Origin: Erysipelotrichaceae bacterium RD49
Lineage (GTDB): Bacteria > Bacillota_I > Bacilli_A > Erysipelotrichales > Erysipelotrichaceae
DNA length: 33,663 nt
Direction of reading: 5' to 3'
Assembly: GCA_015233825.1 (NCBI GenBank)
Contig: JADGIS010000008.1
Coordinates: forward strand, 1-33,663
Shown here piece after piece: positions 26,607 through 33,663 of the stretch; the stretch's first letter is position 1, and every line of letters begins with the position of its first letter. Both the position numbers and the translations under genes were made by a program. The notes below the pieces were generated by a model. That model was not told the DNA's origin. It did no database searches and saw nothing but the letters and a program-made list of their open reading frames with translations.

Positions 26607-27932
26607 TCATTGGCTGGCAGGGGCTTGTTTTTCGATCTGCTTGTTGGCAATATTCACGCTCTCTGGATATTCAATGGGCCGAAAAGCCACATCCAATCTT
26701 CGCTGAAGGCTGTAAATCGAGCGGTTGCCATTGACTAGATAGGCAGCCGAACTGCACACAAAGAAAAATGGAAAGTAGTCAAAGCCAAAAATTTCCATGC
26801 CAATCATCATTGAGGCAAGCCAGGTATTTGTTCCCGCGCCAAACACGGCTGCATACCCTAAAGCTGCCCCAAAAATCGAGGGATAGCCAAGAAGTGGTGC
26901 GATCACACCTCCTAAGCTGGCCCCTATCGCAAATAACGGCGTAACTTCGCCGCCGATAAAGCCCATTGAAAGCGACAAGACACTCAACAAGAACTTCAGC
27001 GCAAAATCCCAAGGATAGATCTGCCCGCCTGTGCAGGCAGCCGTGATCAAATTGATTCCTGATCCACTGTAGCGGCCATCAAAGAAAATCCAAAGCAGCA
27101 GCCCGAGTCCACTCGAAAACAAGGCAATGCGCAGATACGGATCAAGCGGATGATGATCAAAATAGCGGTGGGCCCGGTGCATGCACCAGGCAAAAAAACC
27201 GCCCGTTAAACCAAAAATTACACCCAGAATCATCAGCCGCCAGGCATCGCCAACCAGCGTGAATTCAAAGGGATATGGCAAAGGAAAAGCTTCTTTTCCC
27301 AAATGAAACAAACCCGAAATTCGAGAAGCGCAAAGGCCGGCAGCCAGGGCAGGAGCCAAAGCCCGGTATTCAATGACACCGCTGACCAAAACTTCCATTG
27401 CGAAAAAGACAGCCGTAAACGGGGTTCCAAATAACCCCGCAAAGCCCGCAGCCATACCGGTGATCAAGAAGATCGTCTTGCGCTCTTTTAAATAGGGAAT
27501 CTTTCTGCTGATGACATTGGAGACAGCGGCTCCAATCTGCATCCCGACTCCTTCTTTACCAACCGATGCCCCGGCTAAATGGGAAAGCCAGGTGCTGATC
27601 ATCATCAGCACAATAATCCTGGCCGGCATTCTTGTTTCTTTACCCTGGTTGATTTTGAAAACCAGGCTGATTCCCTGCCTTGCTTTTGAGCCAAAGCGGT
27701 TAAACATCCAGACAATCAGCATACCGACAACAGGCAGGCTGAGCAGCCATAAGCAGTTTCCATACTTCTGGTGAAACGTTGTAACCAGGTTAATGCCTTC
27801 GACAAAAACCACTTCAAATAAAGAGACAATCACCCCAATGAGCGCCCCAGCCGCAGCCAGGACACACATTTCACCAATGATCCGTCCCTGCCGCTCCAGT
27901 CGGCCACAAAGCCCTTTTATCATCTCGGACAT
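26607..27932 (-). CDS. CLC-family anion channel or transporter
   Basis: CLC proteins move chloride or fluoride across the membrane. The 441-residue product has about 14-16 membrane helices. The ion-path motif is GKEGVGMQIG (126-135), with the gating glutamate Glu127. The helix-N region reads GFIGGEVTPLF (325-333) rather than the GxFxP of chloride types. GGEVTPLF is what I associate with CLC-F fluoride exporters and related clades, so fluoride export is a possibility. The GREGT-like part of that clade's signature is only partly matched. The C-terminal 25 residues are soluble, with no CBS domains. It follows pcrA by 31 bases, probably in the same transcript. No fluoride riboswitch fits in that gap. 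Confidence 0.88.
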   Translation of the reverse strand: MSEMIKGLCGRLERQGRIIGEMCVLAAAGALIGVIVSLFEVVFVEGINLVTTFHQKYGNCLWLLSLPVVGMLIVWMFNRFGSKARQGISLVFKINQGKETRMPARIIVLMMISTWLSHLAGASVGKEGVGMQIGAAVSNVISRKIPYLKERKTIFLITGMAAGFAGLFGTPFTAVFFAMEVLVSGVIEYRALAPALAAGLCASRISGLFHLGKEAFPLPYPFEFTLVGDAWRLMILGVIFGLTGGFFAWCMHRAHRYFDHHPLDPYLRIALFSSGLGLLLWIFFDGRYSGSGINLITAACTGGQIYPWDFALKFLLSVLSLSMGFIGGEVTPLFAIGASLGGVIAPLLGYPSIFGAALGYAAVFGAGTNTWLASMMIGMEIFGFDYFPFFFVCSSAAYLVNGNRSIYSLQRRLDVAFRPIEYPESVNIANKQIEKQAPASQ

Positions 27933-27963
27933 ACTTACTCCATCTCTTTTCTTGTTCTCTTGT

Positions 27964-30174
27964 TTATTCTTGCTTGGCTAAGGTCAAATACGATTTCATA
28001 ATGCTCTTCTTACCAACAGCCGCATCGAACTGAACCACAACCACATTGCCTTTTTCCTCTAAGACAACGCCCTGGCCAAATTTTGCATGGTCCACAATCG
28101 CCCCGGGCCGCAGTTTGGCTGGCAGCTTCGTCTTTTTGCGGCGGGCGGCAAGCGTCCTGGCTTCTTTGAGAAAATCAGGATTCTGGAAATGATTCTTCGT
28201 CTCCTGTTCTTTCTTTTCACGCTCTTCTTTCTGGCTTTGTGATTCTTCCGGAATCTCCATTAAGAAAGAAGAAGGCAATTTATCACGGCCGGCCTGATAG
28301 CTGAAGCCCCGATTCCACAAAATATATAAACGTTCCTTGGCTCTGGTCATAGCCACATACAACAAACGGCGCTCTTCTTCTTTGGCGGCATTGCCGCCTT
28401 CATCGACAGCGCGCCGGCTTGGGAATACATCTTCGTTAAGCCCCGAGATCATGACCACCGGGTATTCCGTTCCTTTGGCAGCGTGGACAGTCATTAAAGT
28501 CACCAGATCCTGCGTATCATCCATCTGTGATTTTTCTGTCAGTAAAGTAACCTGCTGCAAATAGTCAGAGAGCGTCAGGTTCTCGTCATCGAGCAGGGCG
28601 GCTTCGATATCGTTTTTAATTTCCTGAATATTTTCAGCGCGGGTTTCGCCGTCCTCTTCTTTTTCAAGCATGGCTTCATAGCCGGTTTTATCGGTAATGA
28701 TATCAATCAAATCCGGCAGATCTTCAACGTCTTCGATATTGTTTAAATCCTCGCGCAGTTCATCGACCAAGTCGACAAATTTCTTCGCTTTTTTGGCAGT
28801 AGCCGGTTTGAGGGTCTGGGGGTTTCGCATAACTTCCAGCATATTGACATCCCGCTGGCTGGCTTCAGCGCGGATATCATCCAGCGATTTCTCACCGATG
28901 CCGCGTCTTGGCACATTGATCACCCGCTCAACTGCTAAATCCAGCGACTTTTGGCTGGGGTCGTCTTCGGTTGGCGGAGTGAGCAGTTTTAAGTAGGCCA
29001 GGATGTCCTTGACTTCTTTGCGCTCATAGAAGCGAAGGCCGCCAATGATGCGGTACGGAATCTGATAGAGACGCAGCCCTTTTTCTATCGCCCGCGACTG
29101 GTAGTTGGAGCGATATAAAACCGCCATGTCTTTCCAGGCCAGCTTATGCTTGCGATGCTCTTCCTCGAGCAGTTTGGCAATCCGCATCCCTTCAGCCTCG
29201 TCATCCATGCATTCTTGAAAGACAATCGGATCGGCATCGGGCTTGCTGGTGAAAAGATCTTTTTTGACGCGGTTGCGGTTGTGGCTGATCAGTTCGTTGC
29301 TGGCATCCAGGATCGTTTTGGTCGAGCGGTAGTTTTCGTCAAGAATGACCGTTTTGCAAGGCTGGAAATCCTTTTCAAAATTCATGATGATATCCACGCT
29401 CGCATTGCGCCACGTGTAAATGGTCTGGTCGGGATCGCCGACGACGCAAAGAATTGCATCAGGGCGGGTGAGATTTTTGATGATGTCATATTGGATGGGA
29501 TCGACGTCCTGGAACTCATCGACATGCAGATAATCCAGCCGGTTCTGCCACTTTTCGCGAACGGTCCGGTCGGTTTTTAAAAGCATGTCAGTTTTGAGCA
29601 GCAGATCATCAAAATCCATGGCCTTCATATCCTTGAGTGCGTTGTAGTAATCCTGAAAGACGAGCGCGATATGGACATTTTCCCAGCCTTGGGCTCTTTG
29701 CAGGGCTTCATCAGGAGCCAATCCCTGGTATTTCCAATGGGAAATCTGGCCTAGAGCTTTAGCCGGACTCAGATCTTTAGGCGATAGATTGTGGAGTTTA
29801 TAGCTTTTGCGCAAAATGGTGCGCTGGTCATCGGGATCGACGATTGTAAAGTTTTTAGGATAATCAACCGCACTGGCATCTTCTCGCAAGATCCGCACAC
29901 AAAGGGCATGGATCGTTGAAATCCGGACATTTTTTGCATCCTGCGGACACTGGTTCTGCAAGCGGGTGCGCATTTCCGCAGCAGCTTTATTGGTAAAGGT
30001 AATGGCTAAAATCCGGCTTGGATACACGCCCAGGTCGTTGAGGAGGTATTCAATGCGCGCCATCAAAACCCGCGTTTTGCCGCTTCCTGCTCCCGCAATA
30101 ATGCGAACATGTTCATCCGTGCACAGCGCGGCTTCTTTTTGATTGGGGTTCAGCGAATTTAATAGTGGTTCCAC
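27964..30174 (-). CDS. pcrA: ATP-dependent DNA helicase PcrA (UvrD/Rep family)
   Basis: A 3'-5' superfamily 1A helicase for repair, rolling-circle replication and removing RNA polymerase or RecA from DNA. I choose GTG 30174 (736 aa): AGGAGGT lies 8 bases upstream, and the product MEPLLNSLNPNQ fits the family start. The upstream ATG at 30192 would place that site inside the gene. Motif Q is LNPNQ. Walker A is GAGSGKT (28-34). Walker B is DEFQD. Motif III is GDPDQTIYTWR. Motif IV is ENYRS. Motif V is TVHAAKGTEYPVV, and motif VI is LLYVAMTRAKERL. The C-terminal Tudor-like domain (AKFGQGVVLEEKGNVVVVQF) binds RNA polymerase. All are intact. Confidence 0.96.
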   Translation of the reverse strand: MEPLLNSLNPNQKEAALCTDEHVRIIAGAGSGKTRVLMARIEYLLNDLGVYPSRILAITFTNKAAAEMRTRLQNQCPQDAKNVRISTIHALCVRILREDASAVDYPKNFTIVDPDDQRTILRKSYKLHNLSPKDLSPAKALGQISHWKYQGLAPDEALQRAQGWENVHIALVFQDYYNALKDMKAMDFDDLLLKTDMLLKTDRTVREKWQNRLDYLHVDEFQDVDPIQYDIIKNLTRPDAILCVVGDPDQTIYTWRNASVDIIMNFEKDFQPCKTVILDENYRSTKTILDASNELISHNRNRVKKDLFTSKPDADPIVFQECMDDEAEGMRIAKLLEEEHRKHKLAWKDMAVLYRSNYQSRAIEKGLRLYQIPYRIIGGLRFYERKEVKDILAYLKLLTPPTEDDPSQKSLDLAVERVINVPRRGIGEKSLDDIRAEASQRDVNMLEVMRNPQTLKPATAKKAKKFVDLVDELREDLNNIEDVEDLPDLIDIITDKTGYEAMLEKEEDGETRAENIQEIKNDIEAALLDDENLTLSDYLQQVTLLTEKSQMDDTQDLVTLMTVHAAKGTEYPVVMISGLNEDVFPSRRAVDEGGNAAKEEERRLLYVAMTRAKERLYILWNRGFSYQAGRDKLPSSFLMEIPEESQSQKEEREKKEQETKNHFQNPDFLKEARTLAARRKKTKLPAKLRPGAIVDHAKFGQGVVLEEKGNVVVVQFDAAVGKKSIMKSYLTLAKQE

Positions 30175-30274
30175 AATCCTTACCTCCTGCATTTTTCAAT
30201 TCGAAACGTACTTGAAATTTTATTTTAACATAAGCTTTCGAAAGAAAATCTCTTGTTCGTTCCTGAGCCAAAAG

Positions 30275-30322
30275 AGCAGCGGAGTTTGGGATTCTTTTGA
30301 CCGGCTGTTTCAGGCCGCTGCT
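30275..30322. repeat. Structured segment upstream of pcrA
   Basis: AGCAGCGG (30275-30282) pairs perfectly with CCGCTGCT (30315-30322). An inner GGCTG/CAGGCC-type hairpin (about 30303-30316) makes a compact fold of 48 bases. It lies between the upstream gene's terminator and pcrA, so it could be in the pcrA leader or simply a backup terminator. Confidence 0.4.
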
Positions 30323-30334
30323 ATTGTTGACAAA

Positions 30335-30379
30335 TAAAAAGCGGGTATATAAACTCAAATTGAATTTATATACCCGCTT
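30335..30379 (-). terminator. Terminator of the 391-aa hypothetical gene
   Basis: AAGCGGGTATATAAA (30339-30353) pairs perfectly over 15 bp with TTTATATACCCGCTT (30365-30379), with an 11-base loop. On the minus strand it is followed by five Ts. It lies 14 bases after the stop at 30393. Confidence 0.88.
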
Positions 30380-30392
30380 GAATTTACATCCG

Positions 30393-31568
30393 CTATCCAG
30401 CGTAAAAACCGGACTGCATAATGCAAGTGCGCAGATACTTCTGCTCCTGTAAACTCTTGCAGAGCACATGCTCATACAAGTAGCGCTCGTCATCGCGGAT
30501 GATGGCATCCAGATAGCGGATTCCATCGACTTCGTATTCATCGATCCAGACAACGTTGCCATTGTCTTCATGAATCGGTTCAACCGCTTTGACCGCTTCC
30601 AAATTAGGAAGAATGGAGGGCTGCTTGGAAGCCTGGATCAGCCAGCTCCACTCCTCGTTTTCACCATAGGGGGCCATCAAGAAAACAGACTGTGTAGCGG
30701 GATCGTAACTCCTTTCGGCAGTGCCCGGAGCAACGACCTTCGCATCTTCAAATACATGGTAGACTTCGCGTGTCCGATATTGAACAGCTTCCCGGTCCAT
30801 TTCAACTGCACCCTCTAATTTATTTTCGCGTCCTAAAAGGTGAATCAGCTCATTGTATGCCTTGAGCGGCAGCGGCAGGGTTGGATCCATGCGGAAAGCA
30901 ATTTCAAGATCATCGCAGATTTCATCGGCGATTTTCTCGGTCTGTTCGTTCATTTTGGCAAACTGGCCATAGCCTTCCTTGGCAAGCAGAGTCAACGCTG
31001 CGTTGCGATAGAACCGGGCATCCCGGTCCCAGTCGTTCCAGACATAAAAATGGTCCATCAGATCTGAAAGGTTCTTATTCTTGAATTCTTCTTCATCCAT
31101 ATCCCCGGTAGCTGTGAGAACTTTGCCTTTTTCTGGTTTGGGCAGATAGTAGGTTTCATCAAACATATAGTTCTTGTTGCGGAATTGGGGATCTTCAAGA
31201 ATCATTTTGCGGACATAATCCAGCTCGTTTTCATAAAGCTGCACCAAACGATCCCAGTCTTTGTCTTTGTCATATTCAGTGTCGTCGATCATTTCATAGT
31301 CACCCGGAATTTCTTCCTGAATGTCTTCAAACAGATCCACGACAAAGGCATGGAATCCTGGGCCGCCTTGTCTTGTATTGGCGGAAAGAATCATATCCTT
31401 GTCTTCTTCGATTACAACAATTTTGCCTTGCGGGCAGACGAGAATTTCAACATCATGTCCACGATCTTCAATTTGAACACCTTCGCGGGCAGCGAGGGCA
31501 CCTAAAACTTCATAGAGTTCATCCATCTGCGCTTGAGAACGATTTTTGCAGATTAACTGTACAAACAT
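30393..31568 (-). CDS. Acidic cytosolic protein of unknown function (391 aa)
   Basis: I do not recognise this family. ATG 31568 follows AAAGGATAG. The protein has no signal or membrane segment and is strongly acidic (runs such as EEDKDM, DDTEYDKDKDWDR and DMDEEEFKN). The first 90 residues look like a compact alpha/beta domain: MFVQLICKNRSQAQ, then VEILVCPQGKIVVIEED. The middle (about 180-270) is helical and repeat-like, with NAALTLLAKEGYGQFAKMNEQ. The end (290-380) is another beta-rich part with SVFLMAPYGENEEWSWLIQA and an acidic core. It is a single-gene transcript with its own terminator, and its position before pcrA may be lineage-specific. Confidence 0.75.
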   Translation of the reverse strand: MFVQLICKNRSQAQMDELYEVLGALAAREGVQIEDRGHDVEILVCPQGKIVVIEEDKDMILSANTRQGGPGFHAFVVDLFEDIQEEIPGDYEMIDDTEYDKDKDWDRLVQLYENELDYVRKMILEDPQFRNKNYMFDETYYLPKPEKGKVLTATGDMDEEEFKNKNLSDLMDHFYVWNDWDRDARFYRNAALTLLAKEGYGQFAKMNEQTEKIADEICDDLEIAFRMDPTLPLPLKAYNELIHLLGRENKLEGAVEMDREAVQYRTREVYHVFEDAKVVAPGTAERSYDPATQSVFLMAPYGENEEWSWLIQASKQPSILPNLEAVKAVEPIHEDNGNVVWIDEYEVDGIRYLDAIIRDDERYLYEHVLCKSLQEQKYLRTCIMQSGFYAG

Positions 31569-32057
31569 TGGAGTCTATCCTTTCTATACTTCTTCAGGAC
31601 ATCTTTATTATTTCATTTTGCGGCGATGAAGACTGCAGGCGTGCCCGTTCATTTTGAGCGGGCCTCATTAGCTTGCATTCACATTCTTAGCAATCAGAGT
31701 ATGATTCAACTCAAAATGTTTTCCAGCTGGAAAAAGCGGTTCCAAAATTGGAAAGTCCGATGCCTGAAGAGCTGAACATCTTGTTCGAGTCTCTTAAAAA
31801 GTCAAGCTATGTCCGATTAAGGCATAGTCATCTTCATTTTAAGCGGTTTTCGCTGGAAGTCCGGCCAGATGAACAGAGTCTCGAAAAGACCATCTGCACC
31901 CACGATTCACAACCAGCTTCCGTTTTTGGCGGACCGAGGCTTCTTTTGGCCAAGGAATGCTTCCAGCTTTTACTTGCTGCTTTTGCAAATTTCAGGATGG
32001 CTTTTGATCAGGGAATGTCGTTTGCTTTCGTCTATACTGGAAGCAGAGGTGAGCACA
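31569..32057. other. Gene-free region between two divergent genes
   Basis: It should hold the promoters of the acidic-protein gene (minus) and the methyltransferase (plus). A TATACT -10-like box lies at 32033-32038, though without a good -35. A 9-bp hairpin GCCCGTTCA/TGAGCGGGC (31643-31651 and 31655-31663) has no T-run. An open frame at 31748-32101 (plus) overlaps the methyltransferase start and has no supporting features. Confidence 0.4.
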
Positions 32058-32963
32058 ATGAATCAGATTGCATCCGACTGGAAGGATTACGAAGTCATTG
32101 ATGCCGGCAATAAGGAAAAATTAGAGCGCTGGAGCGACGTTATTTTACGCCGCCCGGATCCGGTTGCCTTATGGCCGATTGACGACGAATCCGCCTGGAA
32201 AAAAGCCCATGCTGTTTATCACCGCTCGTCCAAAGGCGGCGGCAGCTGGGAATATAAAAAGCCGATCAAAGAATTCTGGACGATCGGCTACAAAGATTTA
32301 CGCTTTAAAATTTCGCCGACCGGTTTTAAACATACCGGCCTGTTCCCTGAACAGGCTGCCAACTGGGATTTCATCATGAATACGATTCGGCAGGCAAAAG
32401 CCGAAGATCCCAACCGGCCGATTCGAATTCTCAACTTGTTTGCGTATACAGGCGGCGCAACCATGGCTGCAGCCAAAGCAGGTGCGGACGAAGTCGTTCA
32501 TCTGGATGCTTCCAAAGGCATCAATGCCTGGGCCAAGGAAAACATGGAACTCAACCACTTAGAAGACAAGAAGATCCGCTTTTTAGTGGATGATGTCATG
32601 AAGTTTATTGCTCGTGAAAAAAGGCGGGGCCGTAAATATGATGGCATCATCATGGATCCGCCTTCCTATGGACGCGGTCCAAACGGTGAAGTTTGGAAAC
32701 TGGAAGATAATATCTTTGAACTGATCAACCAGGCCAAAGACCTGCTCAGTGACAATGCTTTGTTTTTCTTGGTCAACTTGTATACCACCGGCTTTCCATT
32801 GACTACGCTCAAACAAACGCTTGAACGGACAGTTGGCCGTGAATTTGGCGGCTACGTCGAAGTGGGTGAAACATTGCTTCCCATTACCCGTGAGCATGCC
32901 CTGCTTCCCTGCGGCTTATTTGGCCGCTGGACCAGCTTCAAGCCAGACTGGCTGGACGAGTAG
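32058..32963 (+). CDS. Class I SAM-dependent methyltransferase (RlmI-like, COG1092 type)
   Basis: Probably a 23S rRNA cytosine-C5 methyltransferase-like enzyme of the RlmI/RlmK family, but lacking the N-terminal PUA domain (301 aa against about 390). I use ATG 32058, giving MNQIASDWKDYEVIDAG, because GAGGTGAG lies upstream. The frame is open further back, to 31869, but without a site. The SAM-binding core has motif I LNLFAYTGGATMAAAKAGA (about 133-151) and VVHLDASKG for motif II. Motif IV is IIMDPPSYGRG (about 199-209), and NLYTTGFP follows. The N-terminal domain carries VALWP and GFKHTGLFPEQA. The substrate is uncertain. A terminator follows at 33046-33078. Confidence 0.85.
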   Translation: MNQIASDWKDYEVIDAGNKEKLERWSDVILRRPDPVALWPIDDESAWKKAHAVYHRSSKGGGSWEYKKPIKEFWTIGYKDLRFKISPTGFKHTGLFPEQAANWDFIMNTIRQAKAEDPNRPIRILNLFAYTGGATMAAAKAGADEVVHLDASKGINAWAKENMELNHLEDKKIRFLVDDVMKFIAREKRRGRKYDGIIMDPPSYGRGPNGEVWKLEDNIFELINQAKDLLSDNALFFLVNLYTTGFPLTTLKQTLERTVGREFGGYVEVGETLLPITREHALLPCGLFGRWTSFKPDWLDE

Positions 32964-33045
32964 CTTTGTCTTCCAGCTTCAAAATCCCATCTTGAATTCT
33001 GTCTTTGAGTTCTTGTCTGGGTCCAATCCATCAAATGGCTGAATT

Positions 33046-33078
33046 GCTCGTTTTTCCTGGTGAAAGGCGAGCTTTTTT
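33046..33078 (+). terminator. Terminator of the methyltransferase gene
   Basis: GCTCG (33046-33050) pairs with CGAGC (33068-33072), with extra inner pairing (CCT/AGG), and is followed by six Ts. It is 83 bases after the methyltransferase stop. Confidence 0.75.
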
Positions 33079-33663
33079 CTTGGCTGCCTGTAAGCCGGCA
33101 GATGTCATTGCTTGCGATCCGCAATTGATTCTCTTTAACAGAGCTGCTTACGACACGAACAAGCCAGCGTCTGGAACTGGATGAAAAATACGATCCCCCA
33201 GCTTGGATACCAAATCATGAAGAGACCACGAAAAATGCCCATTCGAATGTTGTGGCCTATAACGTCTCCTAGGCAGCAGCTTTGGAATCCGGGACAGCCG
33301 CATTCCCGTCATTCTCTATCCATTCTTATTTTCGAAAAGGATCCGTGCTCTTTTTCAGCTTTTTCCAAGATCAGCAAAAAAAAGCCCAGCCTCTGCAGTT
33401 GTTTGAAAACAGCAGAGAACTGGGCTCTTGTTTGATTCAAAAGATGGGCCTGACAAAAATCTTTTTCTTAGTGAATTCGACCAAAATTGTTCACAATAAG
33501 AAGACAAAAGATAGTCTAACGCATCGATTACAAATCCAATGCCATTCGGTTTGGCGGCAAATAGTATCTTTCGATCAATATCGGCAATTTATTAATTACC
33601 TTCCCGCTACGCCTATCTTTTAGAGATTATATTCTTATCCAAAGATTGTCTTTTAGCCTCATG
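33079..33663. other. Right-end region with no convincing gene
   Basis: Short frames on both strands (for example 33181-33435 and 33282-33623 plus) lack ribosome-binding sites and overlap the terminator at 33376-33426. On the minus strand, fragments such as NGIGFVIDALDYLL appear between stops, which may be remains of a decayed gene. None could be identified. Confidence 0.4.
33376..33426 (-). terminator. Strong leftward terminator near the right end
   Basis: AGCCCAG (33383-33389) pairs with CTGGGCT (33420-33426), and inner CTCTGC (33391-33396) pairs with GCAGAG (33412-33417). On the minus strand the stem is followed by eight Ts. It implies a transcript arriving from the right, beyond or within the last 240 bases. 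Confidence 0.8.

Noticed and set aside
27933-27963. Fluoride riboswitch before the CLC gene
   Set aside because: Only 31 bases separate it from pcrA, too short for the aptamer.
31748-32101. 117-codon plus-strand frame before the methyltransferase
   Set aside because: Overlaps the methyltransferase start in another frame, spans its likely promoter and has no recognisable protein features.

Overview
The window looks like chromosomal DNA from a moderate-GC Firmicute, most probably of the Erysipelotrichia type. The main evidence is the order pcrA, ligA, camS, gatC, gatA, gatB on the minus strand, which is a conserved Firmicute arrangement. A CLC-type anion channel sits between pcrA and ligA. TGA is used as a stop, so this is not a mycoplasma code. 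The family-level assignment is inference from gene order and protein style; no search was run.

Left end (1-5.1 kb) is accessory and partly decayed. It holds the N-terminus of a transposase-like gene running off the edge and an IS200/IS605 TnpA remnant frameshifted by a 5-bp duplication. Next come two paralogous DeoR-family regulator modules. Module 1 is a DeoR gene with an in-frame TAG, divergent from a HAD-fold gene that has lost its catalytic aspartates. Module 2 is an intact DeoR gene, divergent from two tandem, nearly identical small genes of no family I recognise. Each regulator has its own triple-copy repeat in the divergent promoter region. This regulator plus twin-small-protein locus is the best candidate for something undescribed.

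Middle (5.1-19 kb). An rRNA uracil methyltransferase (RlmD/RlmCD type) is followed by a MarR regulator that overlaps a two-gene heterodimeric ABC multidrug exporter. Behind the operon terminator lies a lone ArdC/LtrC-like metallopeptidase. Then come a YjdF gene with its yjdF riboswitch, a two-gene ABC-2 export system behind a 20-nt operator-like palindrome, a patatin-like phospholipase, a structured RNA candidate and two exported proteins. One of the exported-protein genes is frameshifted.

Right part (19-33.7 kb) is housekeeping. The minus-strand set ligA-camS-gatC-gatA-gatB plus a membrane-anchored protein has overlapping or abutting genes and a recognisable promoter before ligA. Upstream are the CLC channel and pcrA, then an unrecognised acidic 391-residue protein. 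A plus-strand RlmI-like methyltransferase follows. The last 0.6 kb has no convincing gene, but carries a strong terminator facing leftwards.
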